The notes below the pieces were generated by a model. That model did not search any database. It saw nothing but the letters and a program-made list of their open reading frames with translations, and was not told where the DNA came from. 58,232 bases of DNA from an uncultured Bacteroidales bacterium (GTDB lineage Bacteria; Bacteroidota; Bacteroidia; Bacteroidales; P3), in NCBI GenBank assembly GCA_947168515.1, contig CAMVMF010000014.1, forward strand, positions 1 to 58,232. The letters run 5' to 3'. Made by a program: the position numbers and the translations under genes. This document shows, in pieces, positions 25,743-35,062 of this stretch (the first letter of the stretch is position 1; every line of letters begins with the position of its first letter).

Positions 25743-27026
25743 ATGTTGAAAAAAGTATCTAAAATTGTAACACTGTTTTGCCTAATGGCATTTGCAGGCA
25801 ACAGTTTTGCTCAAACCGCTGAGACTCCTGAGTATCCTCAGTACGGTTTCTGGAGCAATTGGGGAATCGGTGTGACCGGTTCATTCAACTTCCAACCTGA
25901 TGTAAAAACCTTCTTCGGAAACGATGCTTACAAATGGGGAGAGGGTTTTAATGCAGGCTTCGGCCTCCTTCTTCAAAAGGAAGTCGAGCGCGGTGCTTGG
26001 GTGCGTCTCCACTGGAACTATACCGACCTCGCCAACTGCGACCGTGACACCACTGGTATTTTAGGCCCTGCTGGTGACTACTGGGATATTTCCAACAAGA
26101 ACGCTACCATGGATAAACACATGGCTCTGAGCGCTGAATTTGTTCTCTCTCTGAACAACTCTTTCCACAACTGGAAACCCGAAACCCGCGGTAATCTTTA
26201 TGTTTTCGCAGGTGGTGGTCTTGCTTGGTCCATGAACAATGCCCGTGGCGTTGACAACCTTGGTGTCCAAATTGATGGTGGTCTTGGATTCGACTACAGA
26301 ATATGCGACAGAAGTCACCTCTTTTTAGAACTTGAGGCCGACTTTATTGCCAACGTTCCTAATCCTTGGAAATCCCAATATGGCTGGCATCACACTAACT
26401 TCCTCGCTACCGTTGGTTACATCTACAACCTCGGTATCACCGCTGCTGACCAGGAGCTCATCGCTCAGCGCGCCCTCCTCACCAAGGAACAGTTCGACAA
26501 CCTTGAGGAAGAGAACGAATCTCTGAAGAAAGAAGTTGCCAATGCTAAGGACAATGAGAAGAAACTCAAAGGCCAGCTCGACAACCTCGCCAACGAGAAC
26601 AACCAGCTCCGTCAGAGAGCTCTTGCTCACTCCCAGGATGTTTCCGACAGCCTGCAGGGTGTCCTGAATCAGCTCAAGAACGACCAGCTGAACTACTATG
26701 CTATTCCTTTCTCGGTCCTCTATCCCAACGATGGTTGGCATGTGACCGATGCTGAAATGATCAAAGTGAAGGCTGTTAGCCGTATCATGAAAGACAATCC
26801 CGACCTCAAAATCACCGTTGTTGGTTTCTGCGACTACACTGCCTCCGACGAGTACAACATGAAGCTCTCTCAGAGACGTGCTGAAGAGGTCAAACGCCTC
26901 ATGGTCAAGAAATATGGCATCGATGAGAACCGTATCACCTGTGACTGGAAGGGTAAGACTGTTGCTTTCGGTGACATCCACTACGAGCTCAACCGTCGCG
27001 TTTCCTTCTATCGCGTTATTGAATAG
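25743..27026 (+). CDS. OmpA family protein with N-terminal barrel, coiled coil and peptidoglycan-binding domain
   Basis: 427 residues. Signal peptide to about residue 24 (FAGNSFAQ), an eight-strand-like barrel at about 30-240, a coiled coil at about 250-310 (NLEEENESLKKEVANAKDNE...), and a C-terminal OmpA domain (about 320-427) with VVGFCDYTASDEYNMKLSQR and NRRVSFYRV. The domain normally contains TDxxG...NxxLSxxRA; here CDYTASDEYNMKLSQRRAEE keeps the pattern. Links the outer membrane to peptidoglycan. Codon use is of a highly expressed gene (GCT, CTC, AAG). Confidence 0.93.
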   Translation: MLKKVSKIVTLFCLMAFAGNSFAQTAETPEYPQYGFWSNWGIGVTGSFNFQPDVKTFFGNDAYKWGEGFNAGFGLLLQKEVERGAWVRLHWNYTDLANCDRDTTGILGPAGDYWDISNKNATMDKHMALSAEFVLSLNNSFHNWKPETRGNLYVFAGGGLAWSMNNARGVDNLGVQIDGGLGFDYRICDRSHLFLELEADFIANVPNPWKSQYGWHHTNFLATVGYIYNLGITAADQELIAQRALLTKEQFDNLEEENESLKKEVANAKDNEKKLKGQLDNLANENNQLRQRALAHSQDVSDSLQGVLNQLKNDQLNYYAIPFSVLYPNDGWHVTDAEMIKVKAVSRIMKDNPDLKITVVGFCDYTASDEYNMKLSQRRAEEVKRLMVKKYGIDENRITCDWKGKTVAFGDIHYELNRRVSFYRVIE

Positions 27027-27048
27027 TTCTACTGAACTAACCCAATAT

Positions 27049-27081
27049 AAAAAAGAGACGGCCAATGGTCGTCTCTTTTTT
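27049..27081 (+). terminator. Terminator of the OmpA gene
   Basis: Arms AAAAAAGAGACG and CGTCTCTTTTTT with a 9-nt loop, 23 bp after the stop codon. Confidence 0.85.
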
Positions 27082-27308
27082 ATTATTCGGTGTCCCCTAG
27101 TGACTCGATAGGAATGACTCAATTAATGGCGTTGTTTCTAAACTATAATGATTTCTATGTTGAACAACCTTCTGTTAGTGCATTAAACATTGGTCTACAT
27201 ACTATGATCGAGAGTCGGCCACGATAGCAGGGAAAAGAAGTCGGGATAATTACCCGGAGATTACCTAACCATTAGTCTGTATGGATATGCAATGTGAAAA
27301 AATGGAGA

Positions 27309-28493
27309 TTATAAAGACAGTATCTTGAACTCCACACGGCGGTTCTTGGCCCGCCCCTCTTCAGTATCATTGGTGTCTATAGGACGAGTCTTTCCGTAGC
27401 CTTTGAACTGCAACCGAGATTCGGAAACACCTTTAGAGACCAAATAGTCTGCCACAGCCTTGGCCCGTTGTTCAGAGAGACGTTGGTTATAACTATCGGC
27501 TCCGTGGGCATCAGTGTGGCCTCCAATCTCAATACGCATACTGGGATAGGTATTTAGAAGTGATATCAGCCTCATCAGCTCAAAATAAGATTGCTGCAGG
27601 ACCGTACTTTTATCAAATTCGAAAAAAATATCTTTAAGCACAAAGGTGTTACCGACACTAAAAGAAGGCTGCTCCTGAGTCAAATAGTTAGAATCAACGT
27701 TTAAATCATCCGTCACAGGAGGCTGACAATTGAGACATTCGACGAAAATATCGTCAATATAATAATATGCTCCCGGTAGCAAATGCGTTAACGAGTCGCA
27801 ATCGACATAACCGGACTGCTCTGCGGTATAGAAATTACCAATCGTGACATATTGTTCGTTGCCCTCTGCCACAAAGGTCCCCGACACACGCTGCCACCCC
27901 TTTGTATCAACAAGAGGCGAATCAACGGGATTTATCACCTGCGGGCTATACGTAGAGGCAATTACTTGAGAAACATCTTCGGAAAGCATTTCATACTCCT
28001 TATGCAAAAGAATACTTCTTACCGTGTCATAAACATCATCCGAAGTGAACAGTCCCCCCAAAGTGGCCACCGCTCCAGTGGACTGTTCTGAGAGGCTCAC
28101 ATAAAAAGTCAAACGTATGCTATCACCTGCTCGCAATTTCCTACGCAAGCGGGTCTGAAGGTACTCTCTGTAGTCATTCTTACTACAATAAATACCACAA
28201 TAGCCCTCACCATCATAGGGATACTGTTCTCCAAGCTTATTCACTGGCACGCCACACTCACGGCTACCACAGCTATTAAAATAATCGGCACTGCCCCTGG
28301 TCGGTTGATACCAACCGTCCACATTAATCAAGATTCCTACCGCATTAATTCGTTTAGGACAGAACCTATACTCTTCAAAGGAGCCGTTGAACACAAGGTT
28401 CACTCGGGCTGAATCTGCCGTCATATAATCCTGGGCACTTACATTTCCCCAAATAATGGAAAACAATGCCGCCAAAATTCTTAGCCTTCTCAT
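27309..28493 (-). CDS. OmpA family protein with N-terminal secreted (CBM-like) domain
   Basis: 394 residues with signal peptide (about 1-20, IIWGNVSAQ). The N-terminal two thirds start NLVFNGSFEEYRFCPK and have several cysteines and a beta-sandwich pattern (GWQRVSGTFVAEGNEQYVTIG), as in carbohydrate-binding-like modules seen in Bacteroidota. The C-terminus is an OmpA domain: IFFEFDKSTVLQQSYFEL, EIGGHTDAHGADSYNQRLSE, NRRVEF. Last gene of the purN operon; its start overlaps the glycosyltransferase stop by 4 nt. Confidence 0.88.
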   Translation of the reverse strand: MRRLRILAALFSIIWGNVSAQDYMTADSARVNLVFNGSFEEYRFCPKRINAVGILINVDGWYQPTRGSADYFNSCGSRECGVPVNKLGEQYPYDGEGYCGIYCSKNDYREYLQTRLRRKLRAGDSIRLTFYVSLSEQSTGAVATLGGLFTSDDVYDTVRSILLHKEYEMLSEDVSQVIASTYSPQVINPVDSPLVDTKGWQRVSGTFVAEGNEQYVTIGNFYTAEQSGYVDCDSLTHLLPGAYYYIDDIFVECLNCQPPVTDDLNVDSNYLTQEQPSFSVGNTFVLKDIFFEFDKSTVLQQSYFELMRLISLLNTYPSMRIEIGGHTDAHGADSYNQRLSEQRAKAVADYLVSKGVSESRLQFKGYGKTRPIDTNDTEEGRAKNRRVEFKILSL

Positions 28494-29629
28494 TTCACAT
28501 CAATGTTTTCCAATGTTTTCATCATGCTATTCCACAGTGCCGCCGAGGTTTTATCCCAACTGAATTTCTCCCTCTGCCGACGACCTGCGTCAATCAATTT
28601 GGAACGCAATGAATCATCCGAAGAAACCTTATGAAGAGCATCGGTCAACATTGGCACATTGGTCGGCTCGACAAGGATAGCAGCATCACCGGCCACCTCG
28701 GGCATGGAGGTGCAGTTAGAAGTGATTACTGGTACCTCGGCCTGAAAAGCTTCAATAATAGGGATTCCAAAGCCTTCAAAAAAAGATGGATAAACAAGAG
28801 CCTCGGCGGCACCCATAAGGTTCACAAGGGTGTCTGCGGCAGCCCGTCCGATGAAAATAACCGATTCCTGATATTTCATTTGGTCATAGGCTTCTTTCAG
28901 TTCATCCTGCCACCACACTTTATGCCCCACAACGACTAACTTCATGTCGGACCGACTTTGGGCTTTAAAATGGTCAAAAGCGGTCAGCACGGTTGCTAAG
29001 TTCTTCCGTTTGATAATCGTTCCTACAAAAATAAAATAGGGACATCCTTGAGCATATTGGTCCCTAATTTGCTGACGTAAAGCCTTACCTGACGGGTGAT
29101 AACCCTCATGCGCCCCGTCGTATACTACATCTATTTTATTGGCACTGACATGATAAGTGTCAACAATATCCTGTTTGGAATATTCTGAAACAGTGGCAAT
29201 ACGTGTACTATGGTGAGCGAATCTAGATGAATAATAATTCATGTATCTCTGATGCGAGGGTTTCAGGTTACCTTTAGTATGTTCGTAGTTAATATCATGT
29301 ATTACCATCAAAGTGGGGACTTTGGAACCTAACGAAAGATAGCACTCCGGAGAGAGGAACAAATCTATTTTGTAATGTTTTAGGGCCCACCGAATACTGA
29401 CTTCGAAAAATAGGAACCACAGCACCGGATGACGTGCCTGAGGTGGGAGTACCACTGGATGCACATTCGAAGAGAAAATGAACCCCCTGTCCGGCTTTCG
29501 GTCGAAAAAGAAGTAAAAATCATGCTCAGGATGGGATTGTACGATTCTCCGCATTGTCTCGGCCGTGAACCAGCCAATGCCATCCATCTTGCCTGCCAAA
29601 AGCAGACGGGTGTTAACGCCTATCCTCAT
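28490..29629 (-). CDS. Glycosyltransferase, GT4 family
   Basis: 379 residues, GT-B fold. N-terminal half MRIGVNTRLLLAGKMDGIGW with MVIHDINYEH; C-terminal half has FIFVGTIIKRKNLATVLTAF and the nucleotide-sugar binding EALVYPSFFEGFGIPIIEAF with the EX7E motif. Transfers a sugar in the cytoplasm, probably for a cell-surface glycan; acceptor unknown. Overlaps purN and the OmpA gene by 4 nt each. Confidence 0.92.
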   Translation of the reverse strand: MRIGVNTRLLLAGKMDGIGWFTAETMRRIVQSHPEHDFYFFFDRKPDRGFIFSSNVHPVVLPPQARHPVLWFLFFEVSIRWALKHYKIDLFLSPECYLSLGSKVPTLMVIHDINYEHTKGNLKPSHQRYMNYYSSRFAHHSTRIATVSEYSKQDIVDTYHVSANKIDVVYDGAHEGYHPSGKALRQQIRDQYAQGCPYFIFVGTIIKRKNLATVLTAFDHFKAQSRSDMKLVVVGHKVWWQDELKEAYDQMKYQESVIFIGRAAADTLVNLMGAAEALVYPSFFEGFGIPIIEAFQAEVPVITSNCTSMPEVAGDAAILVEPTNVPMLTDALHKVSSDDSLRSKLIDAGRRQREKFSWDKTSAALWNSMMKTLENIDVK

Positions 29630-30192
29630 TCCAAAACGGTTTTCTCTATTACCACTGGAAAATATTTCTGTTCGAGTTCATGAATTTTCGATGCGAGCGT
29701 TTCGGGTGTGTCCATATCAGAGACCGAGCATTTTGCCTGAAAAAGTATCTGCCCTTTGTCGTACTGATTGTCAATTATATGAATAGTAATTCCGCTCTCT
29801 TTCTCATGGTTAGAGACAACAGCCTCGTGAACGTGGCTACCATACATGCCTTTACCTCCGTAACTGGGAAGCAGGGCCGGATGAATATTAATGATGTGCT
29901 GAGGAAAGGCTGCAATGATATCCTCAGGGACCAACCAGAGAAAACCAGCCAAAATCAACCAATCGATATCATGTTCTTTCAAGAAACAGAGTACCTTACC
30001 ATTGTGATAGAAATCAGCACGACCAAAGTAATAGGCCGGTACACCTAGCTTTTTTGCCCGCTCCGACACATAGGCTCCCTTGACATTATAAATTATACAA
30101 TCGACTTTCACAGAATCGCTGTCTGCAAAATATTCGCTAATGCGCTGTGCGTTTGTCCCATTACCGGACGCAAGAATTGCCAATTTGACCAT
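29626..30192 (-). CDS. purN: Phosphoribosylglycinamide formyltransferase
   Basis: 188 residues. Transfers a formyl group from 10-formyl-THF to GAR in purine synthesis. ILASGNGTNAQRI binds phosphate, and NIHPALLPSYGGKGMYG with the catalytic N and H, then DNQYDKGQILFQ with the catalytic D, form the active site. First gene of an unusual operon with a glycosyltransferase and an OmpA protein. Confidence 0.96.
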   Translation of the reverse strand: MVKLAILASGNGTNAQRISEYFADSDSVKVDCIIYNVKGAYVSERAKKLGVPAYYFGRADFYHNGKVLCFLKEHDIDWLILAGFLWLVPEDIIAAFPQHIINIHPALLPSYGGKGMYGSHVHEAVVSNHEKESGITIHIIDNQYDKGQILFQAKCSVSDMDTPETLASKIHELEQKYFPVVIEKTVLE

Positions 30193-30576
30193 TTTAATCT
30201 ATATTTTTTATAGATAACGTTGATTGGCTTTAATTGTTGTCTAAAAAATGTGTTTTCTAAAGAATGGGTGACCCGTACATACCAAAATTAGCGTTCTCTA
30301 TTATCTTAGTAATAGTTATAGGAGGGACCGGGGATTGTTCCCACTTGGTGCATAGAACCAAAAAGTAGTATGTTAGCATTGTAATAAGCATAAGTACGGA
30401 ACGTTGAATTTTAACATTTAGATAAACAAAAAGTACATTTTTAGAGGTAAAAAAGGGATGCCTGAGAAGAAAAAGAACACATTAATAAAAGACATAAAAT
30501 TCGCATTATCAATTATATAACATAGAAGCACAAAAGAAAAATAGTTAAAAAAAGTGTTTATATGGTTTTTTTTTCG
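30193..30576. other. Intergenic region upstream of purN and acpP
   Basis: About 420 bp between the divergent purN and acpP genes in total. The part at 30310-30370 has a G-rich stretch (GGAGGGACCGGGGATTG) followed by TTCCCAC that could fold into a small hairpin, but I recognise no RNA family. The rest is AT-rich. No reading frame supported. Confidence 0.45.
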
Positions 30577-30584
30577 TTTCTTTG
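30577..30584 (+). promoter_or_regulatory. Probable promoter -7 element (TTTCTTTG) of acpP
   Basis: TTTCTTTGCACC, one base off the TAnnTTTG consensus, 30 bp before the acpP start and in the expected context. Confidence 0.5.
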
Positions 30585-30614
30585 CACCTCGTTAAACTCA
30601 AAAATTAAATAAAC

Positions 30615-30851
30615 ATGTCAGAAATTGAAAGCAAAGTAAAAGCTATCATCGTTGATAAGCTCGGTGTTGATGAAAAAGATGTCACTATGGAAGCCAGTTT
30701 CACCACTGATCTCGGTGCTGATTCTTTGGACACTGTCGAACTGATTATGGAACTTGAGAAAGAGTTCGACGTCCAGATTCCTGATGAGGAAGCTGAGAAA
30801 ATTGCTACCGTCGGTGACGCAGTTAAATTCATCGAAAACGCTCAGAAATAA
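30615..30851 (+). CDS. acpP: Acyl carrier protein
   Basis: 78 residues ([20 protein letters not shown]). [15 protein letters not shown] carries the serine that receives phosphopantetheine. Holds growing acyl chains for fatty-acid synthesis; the next gene is fabF, the usual partner. Confidence 0.98.
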   Translation: MSEIESKVKAIIVDKLGVDEKDVTMEASFTTDLGADSLDTVELIMELEKEFDVQIPDEEAEKIATVGDAVKFIENAQK

Positions 30852-30872
30852 TCACATTTCTGCTTCAACCCG

Positions 30873-32123
30873 ATGACGATGAGTCTGAAACGAGTTGTAG
30901 TAACAGGTCTCGGCGCACTTACTCCTATTGGCAACAATGTTCCTGATTTGTGGGAAGCATTGTTGAAGGGAGTAAGTGGGGCTGGCCTGATTACCCACTT
31001 TGATGCCACCAACTTCAAGGTTCATATAGCTTCGGAGGTCAAAGGTTTCAATTCCGATGACCATTTCGACCGTAAGGAAGCTCGTAAAATGGACCTTTAT
31101 ACACAATACGGTATGGTGGTGGCAGAAGAGGCCATACAAGATGCGGGCCTTACAAAGGGTAGTATCAACCTCGACCGCATCGGCGTTATATTCGCCACTG
31201 GTATGGGCGGGGCCGAGTCTTTCCAGAACGAAATCCTCTCATACGCTTCCAACCCAAATAATCCTCGTTTCAGTCCCTTCTTTATTACAAAGACTATTGG
31301 TGACATCTGTGCCGGACAGATTTCCATCAAATATGGTTTTCGGGGGCCCAACTACTCTACCTCAGCCGCATGCGCTAGTGCTTCTATGGCCATTAGCGAT
31401 GCCTTTATGTTCATCCGTCTAGGCAAAGCCGATGCCATCGTCACTGGCGGTAGCGAAGCTCCTATTATCCCAAGTGGCATTGGTGGTTTCTCCTCCATGC
31501 AAGCCCTTTCCACCCGAAACGACGACCCAAAGACTGCCTCACGGCCATACGACAAAGACCGCGATGGTTTCGTATTGGGAGAAGGTGCGGGAGCCCTGGT
31601 CCTAGAGGAGCTCGAACATGCCAAGGCCCGTGGAGCAAAGATCTATGCAGAGATTACCGGTTGCGGCCTCACCGCTGATGCATATCATATTGCAGCATCC
31701 CATCCTGAAGGTCTTGGTGCCATGAACGCCATGCGACTTGCCATTGAAGACTCGGGGATGGAGATTACCGATGTCGACCATATCAACACACACGGAACGT
31801 CCACGCCCATAGGCGACATATCCGAACCCAAGGCCGTGGTGTCTCTCTTCGGTGAACACGCCAAAAAGCTCACCCTCAACTCCACCAAATCAATGACCGG
31901 CCACCTGCTTGGAGCCGCTGGCGCAGTTGAGGCAATCGCCACTATTTTGGCCATCCAAAACGATGTCGTTCCCCCTACCATCAATCATTTTACAGACGAT
32001 CCCAATATCGCCCCTCTCGACTTCTCTTTTAACAAGCCCACCAACCGCAGCGTAAACTTCGCACTCAGCAATACTTTCGGTTTTGGCGGACATAACGCTT
32101 GTCTGGCTTTCCGTAAATATTAA
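30873..32123 (+). CDS. fabF: Beta-ketoacyl-ACP synthase II
   Basis: 416 residues; ATG at 30873 (MTMSLKRVVVTG), with a second ATG at 30879. Condenses malonyl-ACP with acyl-ACP. The catalytic cysteine is in SAACASASMAI, the two histidines in NTHGTSTPIGD and FGFGGHNA, and the lysine region in NSTKSMTGHLLGAAG. Follows acpP and is followed within 1 bp by rnc. Confidence 0.97.
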   Translation: MTMSLKRVVVTGLGALTPIGNNVPDLWEALLKGVSGAGLITHFDATNFKVHIASEVKGFNSDDHFDRKEARKMDLYTQYGMVVAEEAIQDAGLTKGSINLDRIGVIFATGMGGAESFQNEILSYASNPNNPRFSPFFITKTIGDICAGQISIKYGFRGPNYSTSAACASASMAISDAFMFIRLGKADAIVTGGSEAPIIPSGIGGFSSMQALSTRNDDPKTASRPYDKDRDGFVLGEGAGALVLEELEHAKARGAKIYAEITGCGLTADAYHIAASHPEGLGAMNAMRLAIEDSGMEITDVDHINTHGTSTPIGDISEPKAVVSLFGEHAKKLTLNSTKSMTGHLLGAAGAVEAIATILAIQNDVVPPTINHFTDDPNIAPLDFSFNKPTNRSVNFALSNTFGFGGHNACLAFRKY

Positions 32124-32124
32124 T

Positions 32125-32874
32125 ATGCTGCATTTTGGTCGTTATAAAGGAGAACACAAAGAATTTTACCTTTTTTTCAAGAACGTATTAGGCTTTACCC
32201 CGTGCAACACTGAGTTGTACCAGATAGCTTTTATCCATAAGTCCAAATCGGTTGAGATGGGCCAAGGATGGCGCGTCAACAACGAACGGCTGGAGTATCT
32301 TGGCGATGCTGTTCTCAGTGCCGTCGTGGCTGAATTTCTATATAAAAAATATCCCCATCAGGGCGAAGGATTCCTTACCGAAATGCGTTCCAAGTTGGTC
32401 AGCCGTGCCAACCTGAACAAACTGGCGCAGAAAATCGGACTCTCCCAACTCATCCAATACAACCGTGAATCGCAAGGGGTATTCAAATCCATTGATGGCG
32501 ATGCTTTTGAGGCTCTTGTAGGTGCCATATATCTCGAGAAAGGCTACAACTTCACCCGTCGAGTCATCATCAAGAAGATTATGACCACCTATCTCGATGT
32601 GGACGCCATGGCACATACCGACTGGAATTTCAAGAGCAAGCTGATTGACTGGGGACAAAAAAATCATCGGAAAATCAGTTTTGAAACCGAACGCGTCTTC
32701 TATCAAGGCAAAGAAAGCCGTCGCCAGTACGATGTTCGCGTAAAGATTGACGGACAACCTGCCGAACATGCCATCGAATATTCCATCAAGGCTGCCGAAC
32801 AACTTGCAGCAGAAAAGACCTACAAGAAATTACAAGAAGAGGGACTTATTCCTCCGCACACAGAAGAAATCTGA
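32125..32874 (+). CDS. rnc: Ribonuclease III
   Basis: 249 residues from ATG 32125 (MLHFGRYKGEHKEFYLFF). The frame is open further up into fabF, but this start follows the fabF stop directly. Cuts double-stranded RNA. Signature NERLEYLGDAVLSAVVAEFL holds metal ligands, DGDAFEALVGAIYLEKG the second set; a dsRNA-binding domain covers about 165-240 (KSKLIDWGQKNHRKI...AAEQLAAEKTYKKL). Last gene of acpP-fabF-rnc, a widespread order. Confidence 0.96.
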   Translation: MLHFGRYKGEHKEFYLFFKNVLGFTPCNTELYQIAFIHKSKSVEMGQGWRVNNERLEYLGDAVLSAVVAEFLYKKYPHQGEGFLTEMRSKLVSRANLNKLAQKIGLSQLIQYNRESQGVFKSIDGDAFEALVGAIYLEKGYNFTRRVIIKKIMTTYLDVDAMAHTDWNFKSKLIDWGQKNHRKISFETERVFYQGKESRRQYDVRVKIDGQPAEHAIEYSIKAAEQLAAEKTYKKLQEEGLIPPHTEEI

Positions 32875-32977
32875 TTTCAGGCATTTCTTTGAAAATGCGA
32901 AAACCGCAAATAACAAATGGTGGCGGGTGCATACCATTGCGGAGTAGATTTCTGCAGCCAATGGATTCGGTTATCAA

Positions 32978-35062
32978 TTACCACTTCAATCTTAATTGAA
33001 TGCGCCACTGCTGACGGTGGTTGGCATCGATAAGGTCGTAGCCAGAGCCAAAGGAGTCTCTGTCCGAGTAGGATGTAATGCCGTACTTGAAGCCGATGTT
33101 CCAATGGGGAGTGATGTCGTAACGTACCACAAGGTAGCAGCGATAGCCCTCGTTCTGAAAAACTGCGCTGTTGTACTGGTAAATGAAGTCGCTTTCTACG
33201 GTGTAGAGCCGTGCCTCGTAGTCGTCTACGTCGAACCACGCCACACGTGCCGCAACGGTTAGCGGTATACGCCGTGGGCGATACTGTATGTCCTGATAGA
33301 GCAGCAAGCCTTTATCGGCCTCTGTTACATCACCATGATAATGTGCGTACCCTATTCGTGTCACCAGCCGCCAGTCGCCAATGCTGTATTCTATATCGCC
33401 CTGCACCTGGTGGCGATAGGTCTGTTCCAGCAGATACTTCCCGTCTACCATAGTCGAGGGGGTGATATTCCTGCCTTTTTCTTTGTAACGATAGCGCACA
33501 TTCACCGACATGCCTTTGATGAGTTCCACGGGCCTAGAAAGTGTCACACGATACTCTTGTCCACGGCTGGGAGCGTAGACTAAGTATTTCATGTGTGGGA
33601 AATAGAACCAGTCGGCCATGCCTGAGGCCGTTATGCCCAACGGCAACCGTCCTTGGTAGTGGCATCCAAGACCCATTTCGTTCTGCGGAATGCTGCTTTG
33701 CCCCATGGCTATGGCATGTAGGTTGTGATAAGTGGGAGAATAGTACCGCATCAGCAGGCTAGCCCGGTGCTTGGCGTTAAATATAAATTCCCCACCTACT
33801 ACAGCCGCAGGGCTGACGTTGAGCTTCATGCTGTCGAAGGCATGGTTGGCACAAATGGCGGCTTCACCAAACAGCAATACCCGTCCATGGCGATAGGCTG
33901 CATCGACACCTACATTGATGTTTTGGTTGCCTCGGAAAGCATTGTCATTATAAACGTAGGTGGCAGGCTCGATGACTTTTTCCAATAGGGTTGCCGCACC
34001 TGTCAATCCTACCTGTAGATTGCTGTTGCGATATTCTAAATGTCCTCCGATGAGATGTTCTCCCAGCTGGTTCCGCTTCTTGATTTCTGTCTTGGTACGG
34101 TGGTAACCTGAATTGTAGATACTCTGTACGGTATCCTTCTTTTCTTTCCGTGGCAGAGTTGCGTCGCGCTCTATATAGGAATAAGCCAATGCAACACTCC
34201 AATGTGGCGACAGGGCTATAGTGGCCGCAGCCCCTTGGAGGTAACTATATTCGGTAAATGTGCCGTTGGGACGTATGCCCGCTCCCTGTCGGCAGATGCC
34301 TGTCTCCCACGAAGCCCTAGGCCCGAACCCTGACCACAGTGTCAGCCCCTGTCCGAATTGAGCATGGTATTGTCCTATCACCACTCTTTTAAAATAAGGG
34401 TGACGACCATTTCCAACATACCTTCCTAAATCATTCACCATCAAACTATAGCCGTAGAAATCAAATCCCTTTTGTTGGGTTCCTGCAAAGAAGGCCTCAC
34501 CTGGGTCTTTGTCGCCCGACAGTTGCAGCTGCACCCGGTCTTTATACTTGAAACTATAGCGCCACATCATCCTTAGGTTGTCGCCCTCATAAATGCTGTC
34601 GCGATAGCCACGAGCCTTCTCCACCGTGCCGCTAATGCCCGACACCAGATTGCTGTGTCCGTATCGGATTATCTCCTTAAGCCTCAACCGCTGGCCCGAT
34701 TCGATAGGTTTGAAGGTCACAAGTGGACGCAGTAGCTCTACTGTCAGACTGTCGAAACCATTAATCGAATATAGCTCTTGCGCACTCAATAACGGTCCAT
34801 ACAGCATTATATACGCTTTGATACCATCGCGCTGCATATCGTTTACAAAGGGGAAATCGCGCAATGAGAGTACGGTGTCGTTTACGTTGGCGGGTGTCTC
34901 GTGATAGGTCTCGTACAGTTCCATCAGCTCTTCTACTGTCTCGTCTTCGCCTTCTTCAGCCAACAATTCCAAATAATTGCGCCATGCGTATGGCATCAAC
35001 TCTTGCGCACCACAAACTAGTGGCGCAAGCAGTAGCAATAAGGTTATGAGTTTCTTTTTCAT
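32978..35062 (-). CDS. Outer-membrane protein with N-terminal helix-hairpin-helix-like region
   Basis: 694 residues. Signal peptide (MKKKLITLLLLLAPLVCGAQ), an N-terminal helical part (about 25-125) with LRDFPFVNDMQRDGIKAYIM and LLSAQELYSINGFDSLTVEL that look like helix-hairpin-helix repeats, then a long beta-barrel-like region to the C-terminus (QQWRIQLRLKW). This architecture is a conserved Bacteroidota family of unknown role. Its ATG overlaps the stop of the upstream endonuclease/phosphatase gene by 4 nt. Confidence 0.82.
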   Translation of the reverse strand: MKKKLITLLLLLAPLVCGAQELMPYAWRNYLELLAEEGEDETVEELMELYETYHETPANVNDTVLSLRDFPFVNDMQRDGIKAYIMLYGPLLSAQELYSINGFDSLTVELLRPLVTFKPIESGQRLRLKEIIRYGHSNLVSGISGTVEKARGYRDSIYEGDNLRMMWRYSFKYKDRVQLQLSGDKDPGEAFFAGTQQKGFDFYGYSLMVNDLGRYVGNGRHPYFKRVVIGQYHAQFGQGLTLWSGFGPRASWETGICRQGAGIRPNGTFTEYSYLQGAAATIALSPHWSVALAYSYIERDATLPRKEKKDTVQSIYNSGYHRTKTEIKKRNQLGEHLIGGHLEYRNSNLQVGLTGAATLLEKVIEPATYVYNDNAFRGNQNINVGVDAAYRHGRVLLFGEAAICANHAFDSMKLNVSPAAVVGGEFIFNAKHRASLLMRYYSPTYHNLHAIAMGQSSIPQNEMGLGCHYQGRLPLGITASGMADWFYFPHMKYLVYAPSRGQEYRVTLSRPVELIKGMSVNVRYRYKEKGRNITPSTMVDGKYLLEQTYRHQVQGDIEYSIGDWRLVTRIGYAHYHGDVTEADKGLLLYQDIQYRPRRIPLTVAARVAWFDVDDYEARLYTVESDFIYQYNSAVFQNEGYRCYLVVRYDITPHWNIGFKYGITSYSDRDSFGSGYDLIDANHRQQWRIQLRLKW

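Noticed and set aside
30300..30370. A structured small RNA between purN and acpP
   Set aside because: A small G-rich hairpin is possible, but no known family or promoter supports it.
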